A stretch of DNA of 46,146 nt from positions 1 through 46,146 of the forward strand of contig JABDBM010000026.1 of the NCBI GenBank assembly GCA_013288685.1, read 5' to 3'. Positions within the stretch are counted from its first letter, which is position 1, and each line of letters starts with the position of its first letter. Positions 25,665 to 33,565 of the stretch are shown in pieces. The position numbers and the translations under genes were made by a program. The DNA is from Bacteroidota bacterium (GTDB lineage: Bacteria > Bacteroidota > Bacteroidia > Sphingobacteriales > Sphingobacteriaceae). The notes beneath the pieces are model-generated. The model was not told the origin of the DNA. It saw nothing but the letters and a program-made list of their open reading frames with translations, and searched no databases.

Positions 25665-26642
25665 ATGGAAGACGAAATATTTGAACAACGAACCAATATG
25701 AGCGGCTTGAATAGCGCCGTTGAAAAGATAAAAGCCAGCCTGGCGCAAATAATTGTGGGTCAGCAAGACAGTATTGATTTGCTGATTGCCGGTATCCTGG
25801 CCGATGGTCACATCCTTATTGAAGGAGTGCCCGGCGTGGCCAAAACCTTAACAGCCAAACTCATCGCTAAATCAATTAACTCACAATACTCGCGCATACA
25901 ATTTACGCCTGATCTGATGCCTTCTGACATTTTGGGCACCTCGGTATTTAACCCCAAAACTGCGGATTTTGAGTTTAAACAGGGACCCATTTTCGGTAAT
26001 ATCATTTTGATTGATGAAATTAACCGGGCGCCGGCTAAAACACAATCGGCATTGTTCGAGGTTATGGAAGAACGGCAGGTAACCATCGACGGGCAAACCT
26101 ATAAGATGCAGGAGCCGTTTACCGTTTTAGCTACCCAAAACCCGGTTGAGCATGAAGGCACCTACCGCCTGCCCGAAGCACAACTGGACCGGTTTTTATT
26201 TAAGATAGAAATAAAATACCCATCGCTTCAGGAAGAAATTGCCATATTAACTCAACAGCATCAGCACAACACGGTTAACCAGCTGGCAGGAGTTGAGTCG
26301 GTGCTGTCTGGCGATGAAGTAGTAGCACTGCGCAACCAGGTGCTGAGCCTGCATGTGGAAGATAAACTGCTGGCGTACGTAGCTACTATCATTCACGAAA
26401 GCCGCAACAATAAATCGTTGTACCTGGGTGGATCGCCCCGGGCATCCCTGGCCATTGTAAAAGCAGCAAAAGCCATAGCCGCCATTCGCGGGCGCGATTT
26501 TGTTACGCCCGATGATATTATATATGTAGCCGCACCGGTGTTAAGGCACCGTATTATGCTTACGCCTGATAAAGAGATGGAAGGCATTACGCCCGATGAG
26601 GTTATAGCGCAGATTATTCAGAAAATTGAAGTACCGCGTTAA
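25665..26642 (+). CDS. moxR: MoxR family AAA+ ATPase
   Basis: A 325-residue AAA+ ATPase of the MoxR group, whose members act as chaperones that mature or regulate VWA- or DUF58-containing partners. Motifs: Walker A GVPGVAKT (54-61), [12 protein letters not shown], Walker [16 protein letters not shown], sensor 1 [23 protein letters not shown], and sensor 2 [11 protein letters not shown]. The length matches the family. It sits between the DUF4350 and DUF58 genes; MoxR with DUF58 is one of the most persistent gene pairs in bacteria. The stop codon is followed at once by an ATTCATAG-word repeat. Confidence 0.95.
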   Translation: MEDEIFEQRTNMSGLNSAVEKIKASLAQIIVGQQDSIDLLIAGILADGHILIEGVPGVAKTLTAKLIAKSINSQYSRIQFTPDLMPSDILGTSVFNPKTADFEFKQGPIFGNIILIDEINRAPAKTQSALFEVMEERQVTIDGQTYKMQEPFTVLATQNPVEHEGTYRLPEAQLDRFLFKIEIKYPSLQEEIAILTQQHQHNTVNQLAGVESVLSGDEVVALRNQVLSLHVEDKLLAYVATIIHESRNNKSLYLGGSPRASLAIVKAAKAIAAIRGRDFVTPDDIIYVAAPVLRHRIMLTPDKEMEGITPDEVIAQIIQKIEVPR

Positions 26643-26643
26643 A

Positions 26644-26693
26644 TTCATAGTTGATGGTTCATAGTTCATGGCAGGAAGACGATAGTCAACTGT
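26644..26693. repeat. Degenerate word repeat (TTCATAGTTGATGG) after moxR
   Basis: Direct words TTCATAGTTGATGG and TTCATAGTTCATGG, with a weak complement GATAGTCAACTG at 26681-26692. It begins just past the moxR stop codon and fills the first part of the 137-nt spacer to the DUF58 gene. Confidence 0.45.
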
Positions 26694-26779
26694 AAAACGA
26701 TGGCCCAATGCAAATGGCTTCCCCGGAAGGTGGCTCCAATTCTGTTCATATTTTAATTATCCTACTGTAAAAGGAAAAA

Positions 26780-28126
26780 GTGAAGAAGACGATAGCATTA
26801 TTTTATAAAAACCTGTTTTTAACCAACCGGCTATTTACCGCACTGGGTGTTTGCGTGGTGCTGTTTGTGCTCGCCTTCTTTTTTCAGTGGTTGGGCGTAA
26901 TACCCGAACTGACGTTTTATGCCCTGGCCATGCTGGTTTTTATTGATATTTTAATGTTATATCGTACTGCCGATGGCGTATTTTCCAGGCGGCATGCCCC
27001 CGAGCGCTTAAGCAACAGTGATGATAACGATTTAGGCGTTTACATCGAAAACCGGTACACTTTTAAAATAAACGTTGGTATTATTGACGAAATTCCCTTT
27101 CAGTTTCAAAAACGTGATGTTTGGTTTAAAACGGTTTTAACGCCCGGTCAGCGTAAGCAAATTAACTATGTATTGCGCCCTACCAAACGCGGCGAATATG
27201 CGTTTGGATTGATCAGGGTATTTGTGAAATCGCCAATCGGTATGGTGAGGCGGCGGTATAATTTCGGCCCGGCCGAGACGCTTCCGGTTTATCCCTCGTT
27301 TTTGCAAATGCGCAAATACGAGCTGATGGCCATCTCCAATCACTTAACTGATATCGGCATCAAACAAATACGCCGGCTTGGGCACAGTTTAGAATTTGAA
27401 CAGGTAAAAAACTATGTGCAAGGCGATGATTATCGTACCATTAACTGGAAAGCTACCGCCCGCCGGGGTGATTTGATGACCAACACTTATACCGACGAAA
27501 AATCGCAGCATGTTTATTGTGTGATAGAGAAATCAAGGGCGATGAAAATGCCTTTTGACGGGTTAAGCTTGCTGGATTACGCCATTAATGCCAGCCTGGT
27601 ACTATCAAACGTAGCCCTGTTAAAAGAAGATAAGGCAGGCCTGATTACTATTGCCGAAAAAATTGGCGCCATTGTACCCGCCGACCGCCGCGCTACCCAA
27701 ATAAACAAAATACTGGAAGTGTTGTACCGCGAAAAAACTGCGTATCGCGAAACCAACATGGAACTTTTGTATACCACCATACGCAGTGTAATTAAACAGC
27801 GCAGTTTGGTGGTATTTTTTACCAATTATGAAAGTTTCTCGTCAATGGAGCGGCAGCTGCCTTTTTTAAAGCGGATAGCTAAATTTCACCTCCTGCTGGT
27901 TGTGTTTTTTGAAAACACCGAACTCAAAAAGCTAAACGAAAGCCCAGCTGCTGATGTAGAGGGCATTTATATTAAAACCATTGCCGACAAATTTGCTTAC
28001 GATAAAAAACGTATAGTAAAAGAATTGGCCAAGCATAACATACAATCTATTTTAAGCGCGCCGCAAAATTTAACCATTAACACCATTAACCGCTATTTGG
28101 AATTGAAAGCGAGACAACGGATTTGA
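26780..28126 (+). CDS. DUF58 domain protein, probable MoxR partner
   Basis: A 448-residue protein starting at GTG 26780 (MKKTIALFYKNLFLTNRLF). Two N-terminal membrane helices (about 17-35, 40-60) precede a cytosolic region. The DUF58 core is GDDYRTINWKATARRGDLMTNTY with the conserved RxxNWKAxAR pattern, followed by a VWA-like fold (VYCVIEKSRAMKM, VFFTNYES). DUF58 proteins are candidate MoxR substrates. It is the last gene of the SpoIIM-to-DUF58 cluster. The long spacer from moxR means it could also have its own promoter. Confidence 0.9.
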   Translation: MKKTIALFYKNLFLTNRLFTALGVCVVLFVLAFFFQWLGVIPELTFYALAMLVFIDILMLYRTADGVFSRRHAPERLSNSDDNDLGVYIENRYTFKINVGIIDEIPFQFQKRDVWFKTVLTPGQRKQINYVLRPTKRGEYAFGLIRVFVKSPIGMVRRRYNFGPAETLPVYPSFLQMRKYELMAISNHLTDIGIKQIRRLGHSLEFEQVKNYVQGDDYRTINWKATARRGDLMTNTYTDEKSQHVYCVIEKSRAMKMPFDGLSLLDYAINASLVLSNVALLKEDKAGLITIAEKIGAIVPADRRATQINKILEVLYREKTAYRETNMELLYTTIRSVIKQRSLVVFFTNYESFSSMERQLPFLKRIAKFHLLLVVFFENTELKKLNESPAADVEGIYIKTIADKFAYDKKRIVKELAKHNIQSILSAPQNLTINTINRYLELKARQRI

Positions 28127-28537
28127 AGAGCCTGCGCAGGCAATCTTTCGCATGATTTTTAGTTTTTGAAATTCAAAATCGTGGAACTCCAATATGCACA
28201 ATCCGTTAACCAACCTAATCATTAGAGGTGTAACGCTTTTGTTACAATTGTTCCCAAATTAGTACAACTTCATTTTTTAAATATAAATTTATCCCGCAAT
28301 AGCGGTACACCAATTACGCTTAGTAAAAAACCAATTATATCTACAAAGCCGGGCTGTTATTCAGTCAAATTTGTTTAATTAATTATAACCAAACCCTACA
28401 ATGAGTACTTTATTTAACCGTGAACAATGAATAATTACTTTATGTCCGGCGAAATTAAAAATGAGGGGCATAGTTATTGCAGTGAAATGGGGTATAAGGT
28501 GGTGAATTGAAAACTGCTCTCTATTATTTATTTAGTT
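28127..28537. other. Gene-poor spacer of about 410 bp
   Basis: AT-rich spacer with no convincing gene. A 12-bp perfect palindrome GCCTGCGCAGGC (28130-28141) lies right after the DUF58 stop and may help terminate it. A second small inverted repeat, GTAAC and GTTAC, is at 28230-28245. Short frames of under 30 codons near 28400-28510 have nothing to support them. Confidence 0.6.
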
Positions 28538-28738
28538 ATGAATGAGTCATTTAAAAACAGAATCGAATTATTAGCTTTCTTTTTGTTGGTTTTTATTTTC
28601 AACGCATTAGACGGTCATTTATCCATAATAGCACTAAATGCAATTTGTTTGCCCATGATAGCTATCGTGGCTTTCCCAATATTAATTGAGAAATACACCC
28701 TTTGGTCGATGAAAAGAAAGATGGAGATTGAAGAATAA
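28538..28738 (+). CDS. Small putative two-helix membrane protein
   Basis: A 66-residue open frame: MNESFKNRIELLAFFLLVF, two hydrophobic segments (about 10-27 and 29-50), and a basic-to-acidic tail (MKRKMEIEE). The alternation of membrane helices and a charged end is what a real small protein looks like, but no family is recognised and there is no Shine-Dalgarno or clear promoter box. It is convergent with mscS. Confidence 0.42.
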   Translation: MNESFKNRIELLAFFLLVFIFNALDGHLSIIALNAICLPMIAIVAFPILIEKYTLWSMKRKMEIEE

Positions 28739-28769
28739 AGTAGGGGAATAATACCCCCCGGTAATTAAA

Positions 28770-29558
28770 TCAGGTCGATTTCGGGAAAACTATCCCCGCA
28801 GCACTCAGGTTTCTAACTATTTTTTCCATCAGCGCAATTTTAATATTCAAATAATCGGCAGGTACCAGCCAAACATTTACGGTGATGCGTAAACTGTCTA
28901 CCTCCATCCCGGTAAGGCCAACCCTTATAGGCGAATCAGTCAAAATCCCTTCGGTTGAATCAATAGCATTCTGGATAATTTGTTTGGCGATATCAATATC
29001 AGTACCATAACCCAACTTTACTTCAAAATCCAAGCGGCGTTTTTCTTCGCGACTCAGGTTGGTAATTACCTCGTTAAACAGTTTTCCGTTAGGGATAATA
29101 ATGGTTTTATTATCCACTGTTAATAATACAGTATAAAATATAAGGATAGACGTTACCTTGCCCTCCTGCCCCTGCGCAATAACGCTGTCGCCAATTTCAA
29201 AAGGTTTTAATAACAAAATTAAAACCCCTCCTGCAAAGTTTTGAAATGTACCGGATAAGGATAGACCCACGGCCACACTAAATGCACCGATAATGGTGGT
29301 AAACATGGTAAGCTGTAAGCCCAGGATATCAATCACCAGCATAACGAGCATAACATACAATGCCGGTATAGAAAGACTGAAAATAAATGGCTGTATAGAA
29401 GAATTGACCTGCCCTTTGAGCATTACCTTGCGCAGGCGTGAGCGCAATATCTTAATAATCCAGACGCCGATAAAAAATACGGCGAGTGCCGTAATTACCC
29501 TAACCCCGCTATTGAGTAGCCAAATATAGGCCTCGTTATAAAACTTCGCTGATGACAT
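28770..29558 (-). CDS. mscS: MscS-family mechanosensitive channel
   Basis: A 262-residue small-conductance mechanosensitive channel, protecting against osmotic downshock. Three transmembrane helices occupy about residues 15-100. The pore helix and following beta domain show GTFQNFAGGVLILLLKPFEIGD, the hallmark of MscS, then the C-terminal alpha/beta domain (IIIPNGKLFNEVITNLSREEKRR). The start ATG at 29558 is preferred to a GTG three codons earlier. It is preceded by a 33-codon frame with a good Shine-Dalgarno on the same strand, which may be part of the same transcript. Confidence 0.93.
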   Translation of the reverse strand: MSSAKFYNEAYIWLLNSGVRVITALAVFFIGVWIIKILRSRLRKVMLKGQVNSSIQPFIFSLSIPALYVMLVMLVIDILGLQLTMFTTIIGAFSVAVGLSLSGTFQNFAGGVLILLLKPFEIGDSVIAQGQEGKVTSILIFYTVLLTVDNKTIIIPNGKLFNEVITNLSREEKRRLDFEVKLGYGTDIDIAKQIIQNAIDSTEGILTDSPIRVGLTGMEVDSLRITVNVWLVPADYLNIKIALMEKIVRNLSAAGIVFPKST

Positions 29559-29584
29559 AAGCGCCACGAAGTTAGCAATTATAT

Positions 29585-29686
29585 TTATTTACCATAAATG
29601 GCTATGAATAACTCGGGGCCTTTAAAAAGCACCCAGTCTACTATGTTACTTTGCAATTGCCTTGCTTTTTGTGTTAAATTTTTCAT
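29585..29686 (-). CDS. Small open frame with strong Shine-Dalgarno upstream of mscS
   Basis: A 33-residue frame beginning MKNLTQKARQLQSNIVDW and ending FKGPELFIAIYGK. AAGGAGGG lies 6 nt before the ATG, an unusually good ribosome-binding site for this lineage. It ends 26 nt before mscS. It could be a leader peptide, a small membrane-associated protein, or the N-terminal remnant of a second channel gene (GPELFIAI resembles the first helix of many MscS proteins). I cannot decide between these. Confidence 0.5.
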   Translation of the reverse strand: MKNLTQKARQLQSNIVDWVLFKGPELFIAIYGK

Positions 29687-29741
29687 GGTACCCTCCTTAT
29701 TTCAAATGTTGTGCCTAATAAGCGGCCAGCATTTATTAATA

Positions 29742-29749
29742 CAAAAATA
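29742..29749 (-). promoter_or_regulatory. Putative -7 box upstream of the mscS transcript
   Basis: Reads TATTTTTG on the minus strand, a match to TAnnTTTG, about 55 nt before the small frame's ATG. A TTTG about 19 nt further upstream could be the -33 element. Confidence 0.45.
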
Positions 29750-29876
29750 AGCACAATTGTAACCCAAAAAATACTTAATCAATCATTTGATTAATAGATG
29801 ACCGTCCCTTTACCCCTAAATGACAATGCCCAATGTGTATAAAAACAAAACCCTTGTCTGATAAAACAGACAGCAG

Positions 29877-30014
29877 CCCCCCAGCCCCCTAAAGGGGGAG
29901 CAAAAGCGATAGGGGTATAAAAGCAAAAAGTCCTCAGCTTTTCGCTTTGGACTTTTTGCTTTGAGCTTTCCGCTCAACTATATGCTTTTGCTCCCCCTTT
30001 AGGGGGCTGGGGGG
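29877..30014. repeat. Nested inverted repeats downstream of groEL
   Basis: A perfect 31-bp inverted repeat (29877-29907 and 29984-30014), with core CCAGCCCCCTAAAGGGGGAG, starts 2 nt after the groEL stop. Inside it is a second 14-bp inverted repeat (29920-29933 with 29949-29962, AAAGCAAAAAGTCC). Together they would form a long stem and probably end or stabilise the groESL transcript. Confidence 0.85.
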
Positions 30015-30016
30015 TA

Positions 30017-31651
30017 TTACATCATGCCGCCCATACCGCCACCGCCATGCATTGGCGGACCTGCTTGTGCATCTTCCGGATCATCGGCCAATACACACTC
30101 GGTAGTTAATAACATGGCTGCAATTGAAGCTGCGTTTTCTAAAGCTACACGACCTACTTTTGTAGGATCGATAACACCAGCACCGATTAAGTTTTCATAC
30201 TTGTCGGTACGTGCGTTGTAACCAAAGTCGCCTTTGCCTTCTTTTACTTTTTGCACTACGATAGAACCTTCGATACCTGCGTTTTCGCAGATCTGACGTA
30301 AAGGCTCTTCGATAGCACGACGGATGATCTGGATACCAGTATTTTCGTCGTCGTTATCGCCTCTTAAGTCAACCAACGCTTCAACAGCGCGGATGAAGGC
30401 AACACCACCACCTGCAACAATACCTTCTTCAACAGCCGCACGGGTTGCATGTAAAGCATCGTCAACACGGTCTTTCTTTTCTTTCATTTCAACTTCCGAA
30501 GCTGCACCGATATATAACACAGCAACACCGCCTGATAATTTGGCTAAACGTTCCTGTAATTTTTCTTTATCGTAATCAGAAGTGGTAGTTTCAATTTGTG
30601 CGCGGATTTCACCAACACGGCCTTTAATGGTTTCAGGATCGCCGTTACCGTTAATGATAGTTGTGTTGTCTTTATCGATAGTGATTTTTTCGGCCTGGCC
30701 TAACATTGAAAGGTCAGCGCTTTCTAATTTGTAACCTCTTTCTTCAGAAATTACAGTTCCACCGGTTAATACAGCAATATCTTCCAGCATTGCTTTACGG
30801 CGGTCGCCAAAGCCAGGGGCTTTAACGGCAGCAACTTTCAGCGAGCCACGGATTTTGTTAACCACCAATGTAGCTAATGCTTCGCCATCAAGGTCTTCGG
30901 CAATAATTAACAATGGTTTACCAGTTTGAACTTGTTTCTCAAGGATAGGAAGCAATTCCTTCATCGAAGAGATTTTTTTGTCGTAGATCAAAATGAAAGG
31001 GTTTTCTAATTCCACTTCCATTTTATCAGTGTTGGTTACAAAGTAAGGAGATAAGTAACCACGGTCAAACTGCATACCTTCAACAGTTTTAACTTCGGTT
31101 TCGGTGCCTTTTGCTTCTTCAACAGTGATCACGCCTGATGTACCCACTTTTTTCATTGCATCAGCAATCATTTCGCCAATTAACTCATCGTTGTTAGCCG
31201 AGATAGATGCAACTTGTTTTATTTTGCTGAAATCATCGCCAACATCTTGTTTTTGTGATTTCAGGTTTTCAACAACAACTTTAACAGCTTTGTCGATACC
31301 GCGTTTCAAATCCATTGGATTTGCACCTGCAGCTACGTTTTTAATGCCGGCAGTAACAATTGCCTGTGCTAAAACGGTAGCAGTAGTAGTACCGTCACCT
31401 GCAATATCGGCAGTTTTTGATGCTACTTCTTTTAACATCTGGGCGCCCATGTTTTCAATAGGGTCCTTCAGTTCAATTTCTTTTGCTACAGTAACACCAT
31501 CCTTAGTGATAGCCGGTGAACCGAATTTTTTATCAATAATTACGTGACGGCCTTTTGGACCTAACGTTACTTTAACTGCGTTAGCTAAAATATCAACACC
31601 TCTTTTTAAGGCGTCGCGTGCTTCAACATTGTATTTAACTTGTTTTGCCAT
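30017..31651 (-). CDS. groEL: Chaperonin GroEL
   Basis: The 60-kDa ATP-dependent chaperonin subunit, 544 residues. It shows the canonical start [21 protein letters not shown], the nucleotide-binding [11 protein letters not shown], the apical-domain segments typical of Group I chaperonins, and a Gly/Met-rich tail (GGGGMGGMM). It is downstream of groES on the same strand, separated by 130 nt of repetitive sequence. No CIRCE element (inverted TTAGCACTC) is seen upstream of groES, so heat control presumably uses another mechanism. A perfect inverted repeat follows the stop. Confidence 0.98.
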   Translation of the reverse strand: MAKQVKYNVEARDALKRGVDILANAVKVTLGPKGRHVIIDKKFGSPAITKDGVTVAKEIELKDPIENMGAQMLKEVASKTADIAGDGTTTATVLAQAIVTAGIKNVAAGANPMDLKRGIDKAVKVVVENLKSQKQDVGDDFSKIKQVASISANNDELIGEMIADAMKKVGTSGVITVEEAKGTETEVKTVEGMQFDRGYLSPYFVTNTDKMEVELENPFILIYDKKISSMKELLPILEKQVQTGKPLLIIAEDLDGEALATLVVNKIRGSLKVAAVKAPGFGDRRKAMLEDIAVLTGGTVISEERGYKLESADLSMLGQAEKITIDKDNTTIINGNGDPETIKGRVGEIRAQIETTTSDYDKEKLQERLAKLSGGVAVLYIGAASEVEMKEKKDRVDDALHATRAAVEEGIVAGGGVAFIRAVEALVDLRGDNDDENTGIQIIRRAIEEPLRQICENAGIEGSIVVQKVKEGKGDFGYNARTDKYENLIGAGVIDPTKVGRVALENAASIAAMLLTTECVLADDPEDAQAGPPMHGGGGMGGMM

Positions 31652-31670
31652 TGTCTTTTTTTGTTTTGTG

Positions 31671-31775
31671 TAGTTGTAAAAGTTGTAGTTGTTGTAAGGG
31701 TTGTAGATTTTGTAGGTGGGTTAATCGGTCTTTTCAATTTAACCTTTTTAACCGCTACAACATTTATAACCGTTA
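31671..31775. repeat. Word-type repeat (GTTGTA) between groES and groEL
   Basis: GTTGTA occurs at 31673, 31682, 31691 and 31700 with drifted relatives, and the complement CTACAAC lies at 31755-31761 near a TTATAACC. A shorter GGGTTAA/TTTAACC pairing lies between them. In the groES-groEL transcript this spacer could form an inter-cistronic stem. Confidence 0.6.
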
Positions 31776-31781
31776 ACTCCC

Positions 31782-32057
31782 TTACAGAACTGCGTAAATA
31801 TCAGATTCGCGCATAATTAAGTATTCTTTTCCTTCGTAGGTGATTTCGGTACCGGCATATTTACCGTATAAAACCTGATCGCCAACTTTAACAGTTAAAG
31901 GCTCATCAACCTTACCGTTTCCAACTGCTACAATTGTTCCTTTTTGTGGTTTTTCCTGCGCTGTCTCAGGAATGTAGATACCCGACGCGGTCCTTGTTTC
32001 GGCAGGGGCAGCTTCCACTACCACCCTATCGCCGATAGGTTTAATGTTAAGTGACAT
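31782..32057 (-). CDS. groES: Co-chaperonin GroES
   Basis: The 91-residue heptameric lid of the GroEL chaperonin. Motifs: [15 protein letters not shown] at the N terminus, the mobile loop [18 protein letters not shown] with the GIYIP binding edge, and [15 protein letters not shown] near the C terminus. It is the first gene of the groES-groEL unit. The start [11 protein letters not shown] is standard for the family. Confidence 0.97.
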   Translation of the reverse strand: MSLNIKPIGDRVVVEAAPAETRTASGIYIPETAQEKPQKGTIVAVGNGKVDEPLTVKVGDQVLYGKYAGTEITYEGKEYLIMRESDIYAVL

Positions 32058-32134
32058 AGTTATACTAATAATTTAATTTTTATAAAAAATTTAAGTTCTG
32101 CTGGCAGTGGCTCATCAATTATGCCAAGCGGGTG

Positions 32135-32142
32135 CAAATATA
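32135..32142 (-). promoter_or_regulatory. Putative -7 box of groESL
   Basis: Reads TATATTTG on the minus strand, a match to TAnnTTTG, about 78 nt before the groES ATG. A TTG about 22 nt further upstream is a candidate -33 element. Confidence 0.5.
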
Positions 32143-32306
32143 AAAAATTGGCACATAACCTGTTCAATTGTCACTTTTGGGTAAATGAGGCTGTTGGTTG
32201 TTAATAATAACTTAATGTGGTGGTGTCAGGATGTCAGTAAGGGGTGGGTAGATGAAGGGGCATTTTGAATGAGATTAACAATTAATGAAGGGGTTATCGA
32301 TTTACC

Positions 32307-32452
32307 AGCCCTGAAGGGGCGGGATCTGTTAGCGACGGGTAACGCCCGTCGGCCAATATGCAGCGGGTGATTACAATTTCAACACAATCCGCCCGGTTGC
32401 TTTGTTACGACGGGCGTTACCCGTCGCTGACAGATTGCACCCTTTCAGGGCT
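32307..32452. repeat. REP/BIME-like inverted pair
   Basis: Two 45-nt units (32307-32351 and 32408-32452), inverted relative to each other, match at 40 positions. Each unit contains its own hairpin (CGACGGG and CCCGTCG around TAACG) and a GCCCTGAAGGGGC-type short palindrome. It lies in the spacer between the divergent groES and nitrilase genes. Outside it the 473-nt spacer holds only the groES promoter region. Confidence 0.85.
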
Positions 32453-32530
32453 TGTTCCATCACATTCTCCGGCACAAATGAATTCTCAATCATTTTTGCA
32501 TTTTTAATTTCGCAACGCTTACTTTTAACC

Positions 32531-33340
32531 ATGATAAAAATCAGCCTCGTACAATTTACCCCTCATTTTTGCGCTCCGGATGATAATCTGAAACTAATCG
32601 CCTCTTTGCTACAGGGAACGGAAACAGATATTATTGTGCTGCCCGAACTATGTACCACCGGCTATTCGTTTTTAACCATGGAAGAAGCCCAGGGCGCGGC
32701 CGAGGGCCCTGACGAAAAGAGTACCCGCTTTTTTAAACAGCTTGCCCACCAACACCAGGCCATGGTAATTGCCGGGTTTGTAGAGAAACACGAAGAAAAG
32801 GTATACAATGCGGCGTTGGTAGCCCTGCCCAACGGCGAAGTAAAAGTGTACCGCAAAACGCATTTATTTTTTCGCGAAAAGCTCTGTTTTAACGAAGGTA
32901 ATTCCGGTTTCTTTGTAGTGCCACACCCTTTAAAAGACTGCAACGTTGGCATAATGGTTTGTAACGACTGGCGTTACCCCGAGGCTGCCCGGAGCCTGGC
33001 ATTGCTGGGAGCTGATATCATAGCATGTCCGTCAAACCTGGTAACAGATGTTTGGCGCATAGGCATGCCCGCACGGGCACTGGAAAATAAGGTGTTTGTA
33101 GCAGTAGCCAACCGCTGCGGCACTGAAACCCGCGAGATGGAGGACGGCGGTACCCAAACACTCACCTTTACCGGCGGCTCGGTATTGTATAAGTTTACCG
33201 GCGAGCCCATAGAGCAGGCTGATAAAACGGAACAACGTGTAATTACACTTGAAATTGATCCATTGCTTACCCGTGATAAATATTTTACCCAATACAACGA
33301 TTTGTTAAACGATAGAAGACCGGAATTTTATTTGACATAA
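32531..33340 (+). CDS. Nitrilase-superfamily carbon-nitrogen hydrolase
   Basis: A 269-residue amidase of the nitrilase superfamily. The catalytic triad is visible: E39 in VLPELCTTGY, K109 in YRKTHLF, and C144 in MVCNDWRYPE. The Cys environment CNDW differs from the CYDxxFPE of omega-amidases, so the substrate is open; N-carbamoyl or aliphatic amides are possible. ATG 32531 is chosen because MIKISLVQFTP is the family's first strand; a long upstream extension in frame is translated REP-like repeat and is discarded. Confidence 0.85.
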   Translation: MIKISLVQFTPHFCAPDDNLKLIASLLQGTETDIIVLPELCTTGYSFLTMEEAQGAAEGPDEKSTRFFKQLAHQHQAMVIAGFVEKHEEKVYNAALVALPNGEVKVYRKTHLFFREKLCFNEGNSGFFVVPHPLKDCNVGIMVCNDWRYPEAARSLALLGADIIACPSNLVTDVWRIGMPARALENKVFVAVANRCGTETREMEDGGTQTLTFTGGSVLYKFTGEPIEQADKTEQRVITLEIDPLLTRDKYFTQYNDLLNDRRPEFYLT

Positions 33341-33348
33341 AAAGTAAT

Positions 33349-33491
33349 GTCATGCCGTCCGCCAGTCGGCGGATCGGCACATCACTTAGCTATTCACCGC
33401 ATACCTGTCGGTTCTGTTAGGCAAAACGTACACCTGTTTAATACATACCTACATGTGGGGTGCTGATCCGCCAACTGGCGGACAGCATGAC
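33349..33491. repeat. REP-like inverted repeat with nested palindromes
   Basis: The arms 33349-33380 and 33460-33491 are 32 nt and differ at 3 positions. Each holds a hairpin (TCCGCC with GGCGGA). The arms begin and end in GTCATGC and GCATGAC. It lies between the nitrilase-family and M16 peptidase genes, both on the plus strand, 9 nt after the first stop. Confidence 0.85.
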
Positions 33492-33547
33492 ATCCGTTCT
33501 TCTCCGCGGTACTTTCCCGTCTTTCCGGACTTTCCCGACTAAAACCC

Positions 33548-33555
33548 TATCTTTG
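33548..33555 (+). promoter_or_regulatory. Putative -7 box of the M16 peptidase gene
   Basis: TATCTTTG matches TAnnTTTG 10 nt before the ATG at 33566. No convincing -33 TTTG is seen. Confidence 0.45.
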
Positions 33556-33565
33556 CCCCTCAATT

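Noticed and set aside
31652..32530. CIRCE operator for HrcA control of groESL
   Set aside because: No TTAGCACTC/GAGTGCTAA inverted repeat was found upstream of groES.
32402..32530. N-terminal extension of the nitrilase-family protein
   Set aside because: The extra residues are translated REP-like repeat; the family's first strand starts at the ATG at 32531.
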